DNA from: Pseudomonas entomophila L48
GTDB taxonomy: Bacteria > Pseudomonadota > Gammaproteobacteria > Pseudomonadales > Pseudomonadaceae
DNA length: 64,000 bases
Direction: 5' to 3'
Assembly: GCF_000026105.1 (NCBI RefSeq)
Contig: NC_008027.1
Span: forward strand, 1,876,001 to 1,940,000
Numbering within the stretch: position 1 is the first letter of the stretch; every line of letters begins with the position of its first letter. A program made the position numbers and the translations under genes. Below are positions 40,437-48,320 of this stretch, piece after piece. The notes below the pieces were generated by a model. It did no database searches, was not told the origin of the DNA, and saw only the letters and a program-made list of their open reading frames with translations.

Positions 40437-43312
40437 TCCATTATTTCGATCCCAGCAACGACATCGACCTCGGCACACCCGCACGTACCAGCGAGACGCA
40501 GATAAGTCTGTCCATCGACGGCCGTGCCATCAGCGTGCCGGCCGGTACCTCGGTGATGCGCGCCGCCGCGCTGCTCGGTACCACCATCCCGAAACTGTGT
40601 GCCACCGACAGCCTCGAAGCTTTCGGTTCGTGCCGCATGTGCATGGTCGAGATCGACGGCATGCGCGGCTACCCGGCGTCCTGCACCACGCCGGTCACCG
40701 AAGGCATGGTGGTGCGCACGCAGACACCGCGCCTGGCTGACCTGCGGCGTAATGTGATGGAGCTGTACATTTCCGACCACCCGCTGGACTGCCTGACTTG
40801 TTCGGCCAATGGCAATTGCGAGCTGCAGACCGTCGCCGGCCAGGTTGGCCTGCGCGAGGTGCGCTATGGCTACGAGGGCGCGAACCACCTGGCCGAACAG
40901 AAGGACGTGTCCAACCCGTACTTCGACTACGAGCCCAGCAAGTGCATCGTCTGCAACCGCTGTGTTCGCGCCTGCGAGGATATTCAGGGCACCTTCGCCC
41001 TGACCATTACCGGGCGCGGCTTCGATTCACGGGTGGCGGCGGCCGGCGGCGACAACTTCCTTGACTCCGAATGCGTGTCATGCGGTGCCTGCGTGCAGGC
41101 CTGCCCGACTGCCACCTTGAGCGAGAAGAGTCTTGTGCAACTGGGCCAGCCCGAACGGGCGGTGATCACCACCTGCGCCTATTGCGGGGTGGGCTGCTCG
41201 TTCCGCGCCGAGATGAAAGGCGACCAGCTGGTGCGCATGGTTCCGGACAAGCAGGGCGGCGCCAACCACGGTCACGCCTGTGTCAAGGGCCGTTTTGCCT
41301 GGGGGTACGCGACCCATCCGGACCGCATCACCAAACCCATGATCCGCAAGCGCCTGCAAGACCCTTGGCAGGAGGTCAGCTGGGACGAGGCGGTAACCTA
41401 CGCCGCCAGCGAGTTCCGGCGCATCCAGCTCAAGTACGGGCGCGATTCCATCGGCGGTATCACCTCCAGCCGCTGCACCAACGAAGAGGCGTACCTGGTC
41501 CAGAAACTGGTGCGCACGGCCTTCGGCAACAACAACGTCGACACCTGCGCGCGGGTCTGCCATTCCCCCACCGGTTATGGCTTGAAGCAGACCCTGGGCG
41601 AGTCCGCCGGCACCCAGAGTTTCGACTCGGTGATGCAGGCCGACGTGGTGCTGGTGATCGGCGCCAACCCCACCGACGCCCACCCGGTATTCGGCTCGCA
41701 GCTCAAGCGCCGCCTGCGCCAGGGCGCGCGGCTGATCGTCATCGACCCGCGGCGCATCGACCTGGTCGACTCGCCCCATGCCCGCGCCGAACTGCACCTG
41801 CAACTGCGCCCGGGCACCAACGTGGCCATGCTCAACGCCCTGGCCCATGTGATCGTCACCGAAGGCCTGCTCGACCAGCGCTTCATCGACGCCCGCTGTG
41901 AAACCGAAGACTTCGCCCGCTGGCGCGACTTCGTTGCCCACCCCGACAACGCCCCCGAAGTGCTTGGCCCGGTGTGCGGCGTGCCCGCCGAACAGATCCG
42001 CGCCGCCGCCTGGCTGTACGCCACCGGTGGCAACGCGGCGATTTACTACGGCCTGGGCGTTACCGAGCACAGCCAGGGCAGCACGGCGGTGATGGGCATC
42101 GCCAATCTGGCCATGGCTACGGGCAACATTGGCCGCGAAGGGGTAGGGGTGAACCCGCTGCGCGGGCAGAACAACGTGCAGGGCTCGTGCGACATGGGCT
42201 CGTTCCCCCACGAGCTGCCCGGCTACCGGCATATTTCCAACGAAAGCGTGCGCGCCGAGTTCGAGCAGGCCTGGGGCGTGACCTTGCAACCCGACCCGGG
42301 CCTGCGCATCCCCAACATGTTCGAGGCGGCGCTGGACGGCAGTTTCAAGGCGCTGTACTGCCAGGGCGAGGACATCGCCCAGAGCGACCCCAACACCCAG
42401 CACGTCACCGCGGCGTTGCTGGCCATGGAGTGCGTGGTGGTGCAGGACATCTTCCTCAACGAGACGGCCAAGTTCGCCCATGTGTTCCTGCCGGGCAGCT
42501 CGTTCCTGGAAAAGGACGGCACCTTCACCAACGCCGAGCGGCGCATCTCGCGGGTGCGCAAGGTGATGGAGCCGCTGGCCGACAAGGCCGACTGGGAGGC
42601 CACCGTAGCCCTGGCCGGCGCCCTGGGCTACACCATGGACTACCAGCACCCTTCGCAGATCATGGACGAGATCGCTCGTCTGACCCCGACCTTCCGCCGG
42701 GTCAGCTACGCCGAGCTCGACCGCCACGGCAGCCTGCAATGGCCGTGCAACGACGCTGCGCCCGAGGGCACGCCGACCATGCACATCGACCAGTTCGTGC
42801 GCGGCAAGGGGCGCTTCATGCTCACCGGCTACGTGCCCACCGACGAGAAGGTCAACACCCGCTACCCGCTGCTGCTGACCACCGGGCGCATCCTCAGCCA
42901 GTACAACGTCGGCGCGCAGACGCGGCGCACCGGCAATGTCGCCTGGCATAACGAGGATCGCCTGGAAATCCACCCCACCGACGCCGAAAGCCGTGGCATC
43001 GGCGATGGCGACTGGGTGGGTATCGGCAGCCGCTCCGGGCAGAGCGTGCTGCGCGCCAAGGTCAGTGCTCGAGTGGCGCCGGGGGTGGTGTACACCACCT
43101 TCCACTTCCCCGAATCTGGTGCCAACGTGATCACCACCGACAACTCCGACTGGGCCACCAATTGTCCTGAATACAAGGTCACTGCGGTGGAGGTGGTGAA
43201 AGTGTTCCAGCCCTCGGAATGGCAGAGGCGCTACCAGAGCTTCAGTGACGAGCAGCGGCGCTTGCTCAAGGAGCGGCGCCACGCCGAGGCGAAGGAGGAG
43301 GTGCGCCGATGA
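40433..43312 (+). CDS. fdsA: Formate dehydrogenase catalytic alpha subunit FdsA
   Basis: A 959-residue molybdenum or tungsten bis-MGD enzyme. N-terminal [2Fe-2S] ferredoxin domain (CRMCMVEIDG); a His/Cys [4Fe-4S] site (HPLDCLTCSANGNC); two ferredoxin clusters (CIVCNRCVRACED, CVSCGACVQACP); another [4Fe-4S] site in CAYCGVGC; and the molybdopterin domains, with the likely metal-ligand cysteine in CARVCHSPTGYGL. Overlaps: fdsB stop (ATGA) upstream and fdsD downstream. The C-terminal molydopterin dinucleotide domain follows RYPLLLTTGR. It is the formate-oxidising subunit. Confidence 0.95.
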   Translation: MIHYFDPSNDIDLGTPARTSETQISLSIDGRAISVPAGTSVMRAAALLGTTIPKLCATDSLEAFGSCRMCMVEIDGMRGYPASCTTPVTEGMVVRTQTPRLADLRRNVMELYISDHPLDCLTCSANGNCELQTVAGQVGLREVRYGYEGANHLAEQKDVSNPYFDYEPSKCIVCNRCVRACEDIQGTFALTITGRGFDSRVAAAGGDNFLDSECVSCGACVQACPTATLSEKSLVQLGQPERAVITTCAYCGVGCSFRAEMKGDQLVRMVPDKQGGANHGHACVKGRFAWGYATHPDRITKPMIRKRLQDPWQEVSWDEAVTYAASEFRRIQLKYGRDSIGGITSSRCTNEEAYLVQKLVRTAFGNNNVDTCARVCHSPTGYGLKQTLGESAGTQSFDSVMQADVVLVIGANPTDAHPVFGSQLKRRLRQGARLIVIDPRRIDLVDSPHARAELHLQLRPGTNVAMLNALAHVIVTEGLLDQRFIDARCETEDFARWRDFVAHPDNAPEVLGPVCGVPAEQIRAAAWLYATGGNAAIYYGLGVTEHSQGSTAVMGIANLAMATGNIGREGVGVNPLRGQNNVQGSCDMGSFPHELPGYRHISNESVRAEFEQAWGVTLQPDPGLRIPNMFEAALDGSFKALYCQGEDIAQSDPNTQHVTAALLAMECVVVQDIFLNETAKFAHVFLPGSSFLEKDGTFTNAERRISRVRKVMEPLADKADWEATVALAGALGYTMDYQHPSQIMDEIARLTPTFRRVSYAELDRHGSLQWPCNDAAPEGTPTMHIDQFVRGKGRFMLTGYVPTDEKVNTRYPLLLTTGRILSQYNVGAQTRRTGNVAWHNEDRLEIHPTDAESRGIGDGDWVGIGSRSGQSVLRAKVSARVAPGVVYTTFHFPESGANVITTDNSDWATNCPEYKVTAVEVVKVFQPSEWQRRYQSFSDEQRRLLKERRHAEAKEEVRR

Positions 43313-43521
43313 GCAGCGACAACCTGGTGAAGATGGCCAACCAGATTGCCCATTACTTCGACAGCGAGCCGGATCATGCCAAAGCGGTGGAGGGCGTGCG
43401 CCAGCACCTGCAGAACTTCTGGACGCCGGCGATGCGCCGGCAGCTGGGCGAGCGACTGCAGGCCGAGGGCGGCGAGGGGCTGGATGCGTTGGTGCGCGAG
43501 GCGCTTCAACCGATGGTTTGA
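43309..43521 (+). CDS. fdsD: Formate dehydrogenase delta subunit FdsD
   Basis: A 70-residue helical protein (MSSDNLVKMANQIAHYF start, NFWTPAMRRQL in the middle) of the FdsD family, which accompanies NAD-dependent formate dehydrogenases and is needed for full activity in some species. It overlaps fdsA by four bases (ATGA). The sulfurtransferase chaperone gene fdsC, often found between fdsA and fdsD, is absent here. Confidence 0.9.
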   Translation: MSSDNLVKMANQIAHYFDSEPDHAKAVEGVRQHLQNFWTPAMRRQLGERLQAEGGEGLDALVREALQPMV

Positions 43522-43546
43522 TTGCCTCGCTGATTCACGCCTGACC

Positions 43547-43664
43547 CTGTAGGAGCGGCCTTGTGCCGCGAAAGGGCCGCAAAGCGGCCCCGGCGATCTT
43601 TCTTCGACAGTGAAATCCTGGGGCCGCTACGCAGCCCTTTCGCGGCACAAGGCCGCTCCTACAG
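43547..43664. repeat. 31-bp perfect inverted repeat, GCGGCCTTGTGCCGC class
   Basis: Perfect 31-bp arms (43547-43577, 43634-43664) starting with CTGTAGGAGCGGCCTTG and ending in AAAGGGC. The 56-nt centre holds a small GGGCCGCAAAGCGGCCC hairpin. It lies between the convergent fdsD and GNAT genes. Confidence 0.9.
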
Positions 43665-43704
43665 AGGGCGCGTAACGCTTAAGGGTTGGCGCTAGAATTC
43701 CGGC

Positions 43705-44136
43705 TCAATCGCATCGCTGGAAATAGACTTGCTCTGGATCCCCTTCGTCGAGGTGCTCGACCACCCCGCTTTCGACAAACCCCTGGCGCTCCAGCAGACG
43801 GCGCATCGGCGTATTGGAGCGATTGGTCGAAGTGAACAGCTTCTGCCCCCTGCACTCGGCTTGCATGTGAGCCACCAGCGCTGCCCCGAGCCCGCTGCGT
43901 CGATGGCTTTCGCCAACCATCAACATCTCGATGAACGCACAGCCGAAAAAGTGCCGGTGCATCACCGCGTATGCGGCAACCGTGCCACCAACCTCGGCTA
44001 TCAGGCAACGGTACTGCCCGAGCCAGGCTGTGATCTGTCCAGCGCGTCGCGGGTCTTGTCGGGTAACGCTGTCGATGGCGATCAGGGCCGGGAGGTCCTT
44101 GGGTTCGGCAAGGCGAATGTGCATGGCTCGGCTCAT
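43705..44136 (-). CDS. GNAT family N-acetyltransferase
   Basis: A 143-residue single-domain acetyltransferase. The GNAT core is clear: IRLAEPKDLPALIAID at the start, the acetyl-CoA loop VGESHRRSGLGAALVAHM (R/Q-x-x-G-x-G/A type), and SNTPMRRLLERQGFVESGVVE in the last part. Substrate unknown. It begins at ATG 44136; an internal ATG at 44124 is also possible. It stands alone, convergent with the fds operon. Confidence 0.87.
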   Translation of the reverse strand: MSRAMHIRLAEPKDLPALIAIDSVTRQDPRRAGQITAWLGQYRCLIAEVGGTVAAYAVMHRHFFGCAFIEMLMVGESHRRSGLGAALVAHMQAECRGQKLFTSTNRSNTPMRRLLERQGFVESGVVEHLDEGDPEQVYFQRCD

Positions 44137-44172
44137 CTGCAGAATATTGGCGATGTTGCTGGCACTACGCCC

Positions 44173-44195
44173 GTAGGAGCCGGCTTGCCGGCGAA
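44173..44195. repeat. Single REP unit, GCCGGCTTGCCGGC class
   Basis: One unpaired copy of GTAGGAGCCGGCTTGCCGGC followed by GAA lies between the divergent GNAT and ABC exporter genes. This is unusual in this window, where most copies are in inverted pairs. Confidence 0.8.
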
Positions 44196-44292
44196 GAGGC
44201 CGGAGCAGGCAAAAATGAAATGTCCGTCATGAATGCAAGGGTGATTCTGTGCCAATGCTACGCTCGCGGAAACACCTCGACGGACATCCACC

Positions 44293-46113
44293 ATGGACAT
44301 GAACTGGCACCAGGCCCTGCAGGAAAGCCTGAGCTGGCTGGCAATCGCCTCTTTGATCACCCTCGTCGGCTTCACCGCCGCTGCCGCACTGGCTATACGC
44401 TGCACCCGTTGGGGCAGCCAGTTCTGGCAGCTCGCCGGGCCCTACTTCAGTTTCAGGCGCAGTTGGCGGCCGTTGCTGGCCTTCGCCTTGCTACTGGTGC
44501 TGACGTTGTTCTCGGTACGCCTGAACGTGCTGTTCTCGTTCTGGTACAACGGTTTCTACAGCGCCCTGCAGGGCCTCGACCAGACCGCGTTCTGGTACCT
44601 GCTCGGGGTGTTCGCGGTGCTGGCCACCATCCATGTGCTGCGCTCGCTGTTCACCTTCTACGTGACCCAGGCGTTCAACATCCACTGGCGGGTCTGGCTG
44701 ACCGAGCGCCTGAGCGCCGACTGGATGCGCGGCGACGCATACTACCGTGGGCAGTTCCTCGCGGAGCCGGTGGACAACCCCGACCAACGTATCGAGCTGG
44801 ACATCAACGCCTTCGTCTCCGGCTCCGTGTCCCTGGCGCTGGGGGCGGTGAGCGCGTTGGTCTCGCTGGTGGCCTTTACCGGCATTCTCTGGGGCCTGTC
44901 AGCGCCGTTGACGGTGGCCGGCATCGAAGTGCCGCGGGCGATGGTGTTCGCCGTGTACGTGTATGTGCTGATCGCCACCTGGATTGCCTTCCGCCTCGGC
45001 AAGCCGCTGATCCGCCTGAACTTCCTCAACGAGAAACTCACCGCCAACTTCCGTTACGCGCTGATGCGCCTGCGCGAGAACGCCGAGAACATCGCCTTCT
45101 ATCAAGGTGGGCAGGTGGAGCGGGGCACCTTGCTGACGCGTTTCTTCGCCCTGATCGGCAATGCCTGGGCGCTGGTGTTCCGGAACCTGAAGTTCAGCGG
45201 CTTCAACCTGGGCATCAGCCAGGTCGCGGTGGTGTTCCCGTTCATTCTCCAGGCGCCACGTTTCTTCAGCGGCGCGATCAAGCTTGGTGACGTGATGCAG
45301 ACCTCCCAGGCCTTTGGTCAGGTGCAGGATTCGCTGTCGTTCTTCCGTGAGTCCTACGACACCTTCGCGCAGTACCGCGCCACCCTCGACCGTTTGACCG
45401 GCTTCCTCGATGCCAACCAGCAGGCCAGCGCCTTGCCCCGGGTGTTCAGCGAAGACCAGCCGCATGCCCTGGATATCAGTGGGCTGCAGGTGATGCGCCC
45501 CGATGGCCATGCCCTGATCGCCGACCTCGACCTGAGCCTGCAGGCCGGCCAGGCCTTGCTGATCAAAGGCCCGTCGGGCAGTGGCAAGACCACATTGTTG
45601 CGTGCCTTGGCGGGGCTGTGGCCCTATGCCGAGGGTGAGGTAAGGCGGCCCATGGGCAAGCAGGCGCTGTTCCTGTCCCAGCGCCCGTATTTGCCGCTGG
45701 GCGACCTGCGCACCGCCATCGCCTACCCGGCCGATGCCACGCCCGCAGACGATGCGCGCATGCAGCAGGCCCTACGCCAGGTCAACCTGGCGCACCTGGC
45801 CGAGCGCCTGGACACCCCCAACGACTGGGCGCACATTCTCTCGGTGGGCGAGCAGCAGCGCCTGGCGTTTGCCCGGGTGCTGTTCAACCAGCCGCAGGTG
45901 GTGTTCCTCGACGAGTCCACTTCGGCGATGGATGAGGGGCTGGAGCACGCGCTGTATTCACTGTTGCGCACGGAGATGCCGAATACCTTGCTGGTGAGTG
46001 TCGGGCACCGCAGCACCTTGGCGGGGTTCCACACCCACCGCCTGGACGTGGATGGCCTGGGTGGTTGGGCGCTGCGTGAACAGCAGCCGATGGCTGAGTT
46101 GCCTGCGCTGTAG
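44293..46113 (+). CDS. ABC transporter, fused permease/ATPase (YddA/ABCD type)
   Basis: A 606-residue half-transporter. Residues 1 to about 340 form an SbmA/BacA-like membrane domain with the conserved FSVRLNVLFSFWYNGFYSALQ and NPDQRIELDINAF motifs. The C-terminal ATPase has Walker A GPSGSGKTT (near 426), signature LSVGEQQR (near 516) and Walker B VVFLDES (near 536). Proteins of this architecture (YddA, Rv1819c, eukaryotic ABCD) handle peptides, cobalamin or fatty-acyl compounds; the substrate here cannot be read. It appears monocistronic. Confidence 0.88.
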   Translation: MDMNWHQALQESLSWLAIASLITLVGFTAAAALAIRCTRWGSQFWQLAGPYFSFRRSWRPLLAFALLLVLTLFSVRLNVLFSFWYNGFYSALQGLDQTAFWYLLGVFAVLATIHVLRSLFTFYVTQAFNIHWRVWLTERLSADWMRGDAYYRGQFLAEPVDNPDQRIELDINAFVSGSVSLALGAVSALVSLVAFTGILWGLSAPLTVAGIEVPRAMVFAVYVYVLIATWIAFRLGKPLIRLNFLNEKLTANFRYALMRLRENAENIAFYQGGQVERGTLLTRFFALIGNAWALVFRNLKFSGFNLGISQVAVVFPFILQAPRFFSGAIKLGDVMQTSQAFGQVQDSLSFFRESYDTFAQYRATLDRLTGFLDANQQASALPRVFSEDQPHALDISGLQVMRPDGHALIADLDLSLQAGQALLIKGPSGSGKTTLLRALAGLWPYAEGEVRRPMGKQALFLSQRPYLPLGDLRTAIAYPADATPADDARMQQALRQVNLAHLAERLDTPNDWAHILSVGEQQRLAFARVLFNQPQVVFLDESTSAMDEGLEHALYSLLRTEMPNTLLVSVGHRSTLAGFHTHRLDVDGLGGWALREQQPMAELPAL

Positions 46114-46156
46114 CGTAGAGGGCGGTGCGATTTCGAGGTGTTCGACGGGAGAAATA

Positions 46157-46398
46157 TAGCGCCGATGAGACCGAGCGCCGCCCGCGCGGCGCATCGCGGA
46201 TGAATCCGCTCCTACATTCGTTGCAACGTACCGCACCTGTCAGGCCATGGTTGCCTGCCTTGGCGCCAGCCGAAAAATCGCGTCGTACAAACAAGGCGGA
46301 CAACCATGGCCTATCAGGCATAGGCACGTTGCAACAAATGTAGGAGCGGATTCATCCGCGATGCGCCGCGCGGGCGGCGCTTGATCTCATAGGCGCTG
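46157..46398. repeat. Giant near-perfect palindrome (about 240 bp)
   Basis: Arms 46157-46262 and 46292-46398 are complementary with few mismatches; the outer 55 bp (46175-46229 against 46326-46380) have only one. The arms contain the REP motif GTAGGAGCGGATTCATCCGC next to GCGCCGCGCGGGCGGCGC, then GTTGCAAC and CAACCATGGCC. The 29-nt loop has no gene. It looks like a composite REP doublet or a small dispersed palindromic element inserted after the ABC exporter gene. No transposase or target duplication was identified. Confidence 0.85.
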
Positions 46399-46583
46399 CA
46401 AGGCGGACGGCGAGCACCTAGTCGCCAACACGCGGTCAAAAGCCCGGCGCCCAAAGGCCTCGAACAAGCAGGCTGTAAGAATGCTCTTCAGACTTTCCTG
46501 ATTCCATGTAGTCCATTTCCCATTCAAGCTTTCACGGCCTTTTCGCTGTTGTTCCGGCCTGTCGCATTCCTTAGTCTCGCCCA

Positions 46584-46759
46584 GTCGTTGCCAATTCAAC
46601 GACCGGGTGTGCAAGCCCGTACAGGTACAGCGCGAAAGCGCCATGTGAACCTGTCGCTATCTGCGACAAGGGTTCTTCAATGGCGGCTATGCGTTGGGAG
46701 ACCTTCGGGTCTGCCGGGTTCCTGTATCCTCGGTCTTGCACCCCTGCGCATAGCTGCCA
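46584..46759 (+). ncRNA. Candidate structured RNA leader with three-way junction
   Basis: Within 176 nt one can pair: GTCGTTG/CAACGAC (46584-46603); CGGG/CCCG (46604-46619); GCGC-GAAA-GCGC (46630-46641), a GNRA-capped stem with an outer CAGGT/ACCTG; TGTCGC/GCGACA (46652-46668); and a 13-bp closing stem 46681-46693 with 46747-46759 (one G-U) that encloses AGACC-TTCG-GGTCT (46699-46712) and CCGGG/CTCGG (46714-46733). Tetraloops of the GNRA and UUCG kinds support selection on RNA. It precedes the leader ORF and small gene at 46820-47166. No Rfam family was assigned; this is a structure read by eye. The 46399-46583 stretch before it holds nothing I can name. Confidence 0.5.
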
Positions 46760-46819
46760 CCTATTCGAGTGCAAGCGGATTTCGGCAGTTTTCCCATGAC
46801 GGTACAGGAGTGCTGAACC

Positions 46820-46876
46820 ATGCTGAAAATAGTGCCCGATCCACCCCAAGCCTTACCCCAGGAGGTTCACCCATGA
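46820..46876 (+). CDS. 18-codon leader ORF, coupled to the next gene
   Basis: Reads MLKIVPDPPQALPQEVHP and stop, behind its own AGGAG at 46806-46810 (9-nt spacing). Its TGA overlaps the ATG of the next gene as ATGA, and the next gene's ribosome site AGGAGG lies inside this ORF. From memory, many Pseudomonas small proteins of the same family begin with a VPDPP segment, so this may be a detached N-terminus (old frameshift) or a true leader peptide. Confidence 0.45.
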   Translation: MLKIVPDPPQALPQEVHP

Positions 46877-47166
46877 GCCTCGACCCCCGCAACAAAACCC
46901 ACCCCCCACGCCCAACCACGGCCCACGCCCATTTCGGCACCTGCAACGACGCCCACCCACCCATGTTCTCGGTACACGCCGGTATCGACGGCGAGGATGC
47001 GCTGGTATGTGCCGTGGCCGCGCTGCGGGCGGCCTATGAAACCAATGCGATGGCCTTGGAAAGGGCGGGCGAGCCGTTGCGCAGCCTGCTGGTGGCGACG
47101 GAGAACTCCTTGGAGAAAGGCCTGGCGCTGTCGTCGGCGGTGCTCGACGGGATAGAGCGCGGCTAG
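46873..47166 (+). CDS. Small Pseudomonas hypothetical protein (DUF3077/DUF6124-like)
   Basis: A 97-residue protein. The N-terminal third is proline/histidine-rich and probably disordered. From about residue 30 comes the pattern of a Pseudomonas-restricted small protein family: HPPMFSVHAGIDGEDALVCA followed by two amphipathic helices (LRAAYETNAMALERA, LRSLLVATENSLEKGLAL). The start at 46873 has a strong AGGAGG site; the open frame extending to 46549 runs through the structured leader and is rejected. Function unknown. Family assignment is from memory and moderate. Confidence 0.65.
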   Translation: MSLDPRNKTHPPRPTTAHAHFGTCNDAHPPMFSVHAGIDGEDALVCAVAALRAAYETNAMALERAGEPLRSLLVATENSLEKGLALSSAVLDGIERG

Positions 47167-47173
47167 TGCTGAA

Positions 47174-47252
47174 GCCCGTTCGCCAGCAAGCCGGCTCCTA
47201 CATCAGAAGTATTTGGCTCTCGTTGTAGGAGCCGGCTTGCCGGCGAATGGGC
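47174..47252. repeat. Inverted repeat, GCCGGCTTGCCGGC class
   Basis: Arms 47174-47202 and 47224-47252 pair with one mismatch (CGCCAGC against GCCGGCG). It lies between the small hypothetical gene and the convergent HTH regulator. Confidence 0.85.
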
Positions 47253-47278
47253 TTACGACGTTTGCGCTGGGGCCGCTA

Positions 47279-47593
47279 TCAACGCGCCTGCAGCACTTCG
47301 CGAAACACATCCGGCCGTGAGGCGGCAATATGCAGCAAGGAGCGGGCAGCCCCTGAAGGTTTGCGCCTGCCTTGTTCCCATTCTTGCAAGGTGCGTACAG
47401 AGACCCCCAACAGTTCGGCAAACCGAGACTGTGACAACCCGGTTCTGCTTCGCGCTTCGGCGGCTGGGGTCAACTCGACCTGGTGAACGGCGCCATGGTG
47501 CCCGGATTTGGCATCAAGGATGGATTGAAGCAACTCGGCGCCGATATCGCGTTTGCTGTCTCGCAGCAGCAGGTCTTTCTCAGTCAGGGGCAT
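47279..47593 (-). CDS. Antitoxin-like XRE/HigA-type DNA-binding protein
   Basis: A 104-residue protein with a C-terminal Cro/C1 helix-turn-helix: RTGLSQSRFAELLGVSVRTLQEWEQGRRKPSGAA. The N-terminal part (DIGAELLQSILDAKSGHHGAVHQVEL) is typical of small HigA/NadS-like antitoxins encoded after a toxin gene. No intact toxin lies upstream. However, an overlapping frame (47580-47663) is open for 27 codons and ends in HPNYQIAKELNHAPD with its TGA inside this gene, which looks like the remnant C-terminus of a former partner. It is therefore probably an orphan regulator. Confidence 0.75.
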   Translation of the reverse strand: MPLTEKDLLLRDSKRDIGAELLQSILDAKSGHHGAVHQVELTPAAEARSRTGLSQSRFAELLGVSVRTLQEWEQGRRKPSGAARSLLHIAASRPDVFREVLQAR

Positions 47594-47843
47594 GGTTCAG
47601 TTCCTTCGCGATCTGGTAGTTGGGATGCTGCTTTGAAATCTGTGCGGCTTTAACAGCGCATCCCTACGTCTTTGACGTGGGGATTTTCGTGCCAATGCCC
47701 CTGACTCATAAAGCGGCTGCTTGTATCCAAAGGTTGCTTGTGAAGGTGCCTTTGGCTTGTCGGCAGCCTGCCTTGCCCGTAGCATCCGCAACCCTGCCCA
47801 TGGCCTTCCGGGATTGAGGGCCGATTAATAGGACCAAGGAAGA

Positions 47844-48233
47844 ATGTTGCCGCTGTTTTCACGCCTGCTGTTGCACACCCTGGCCTGCGTGGCCTTTCCC
47901 TTTCTACTGCAGCTAGGCTTCGACCTTTACCGGGCGCACGTTGGCCCGCCGGTAGCGCGTGGCGTCGGCGTCGGCCTGGCCACGATGCTGGTGTTCTACA
48001 CGTTCGTTTTCTTCAACCTGCTGATGGTGGCCATCCCGCGGGCGGCGGTCCGTTATGGGTTGGCGCTGTTGCTGGTGCTGGTGGTACTGGTCTACTTCAA
48101 CCCTTTGCACCCGATACGCGCGCTGGGGTTCGCCGCGTTGTGCGCAGGGCTGTGCCTGTTGGCGATTGTGTTGACGCCCTGGGGTACCCGGTTGCTGCGT
48201 TTGCTCTGCAGGTGGGGCGGGCGTTTGGCTTGA
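47844..48233 (+). CDS. Small integral membrane protein, unknown function
   Basis: A 129-residue hydrophobic protein with four predicted membrane helices (about 5-25, 40-63, 68-86, 91-110) and a basic C-terminal end (RLLRLLCRWGGRLA). The ATG follows AAGGAAGA. No conserved motif was recognised. Codon use is normal for the neighbourhood, so it is probably a real gene. Confidence 0.65.
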   Translation: MLPLFSRLLLHTLACVAFPFLLQLGFDLYRAHVGPPVARGVGVGLATMLVFYTFVFFNLLMVAIPRAAVRYGLALLLVLVVLVYFNPLHPIRALGFAALCAGLCLLAIVLTPWGTRLLRLLCRWGGRLA

Positions 48234-48293
48234 TCAATTCGCTGAATTGCCTTGAAGCAGGCACAGCGGTGGTTGGCACCGGCTTTGCCGGTG

Positions 48294-48320
48294 TTCGCCG
48301 GCAAGGCCGGCTCCTACAGG
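48294..48320. repeat. Single REP unit overlapping the heme oxygenase stop
   Basis: One copy of the GCCGGCTTGCCGGC class (with one extra base) on the minus strand, next to a small CACCGGC/GCCGGTG hairpin at 48277-48293. The TAG of its TGTAGGAGCC head serves as the stop codon of the heme oxygenase gene. Confidence 0.75.

Noticed and set aside
46387..46644. 85-codon minus-strand frame between the palindrome and the structured leader
   Set aside because: No ribosome site or domain, and it runs across the hairpin-rich segment. It may be a non-coding part of a dispersed element.
46549..46872. In-frame upstream extension of the small hypothetical gene
   Set aside because: It would translate the structured leader; the ATG at 46873 has a far better ribosome site.
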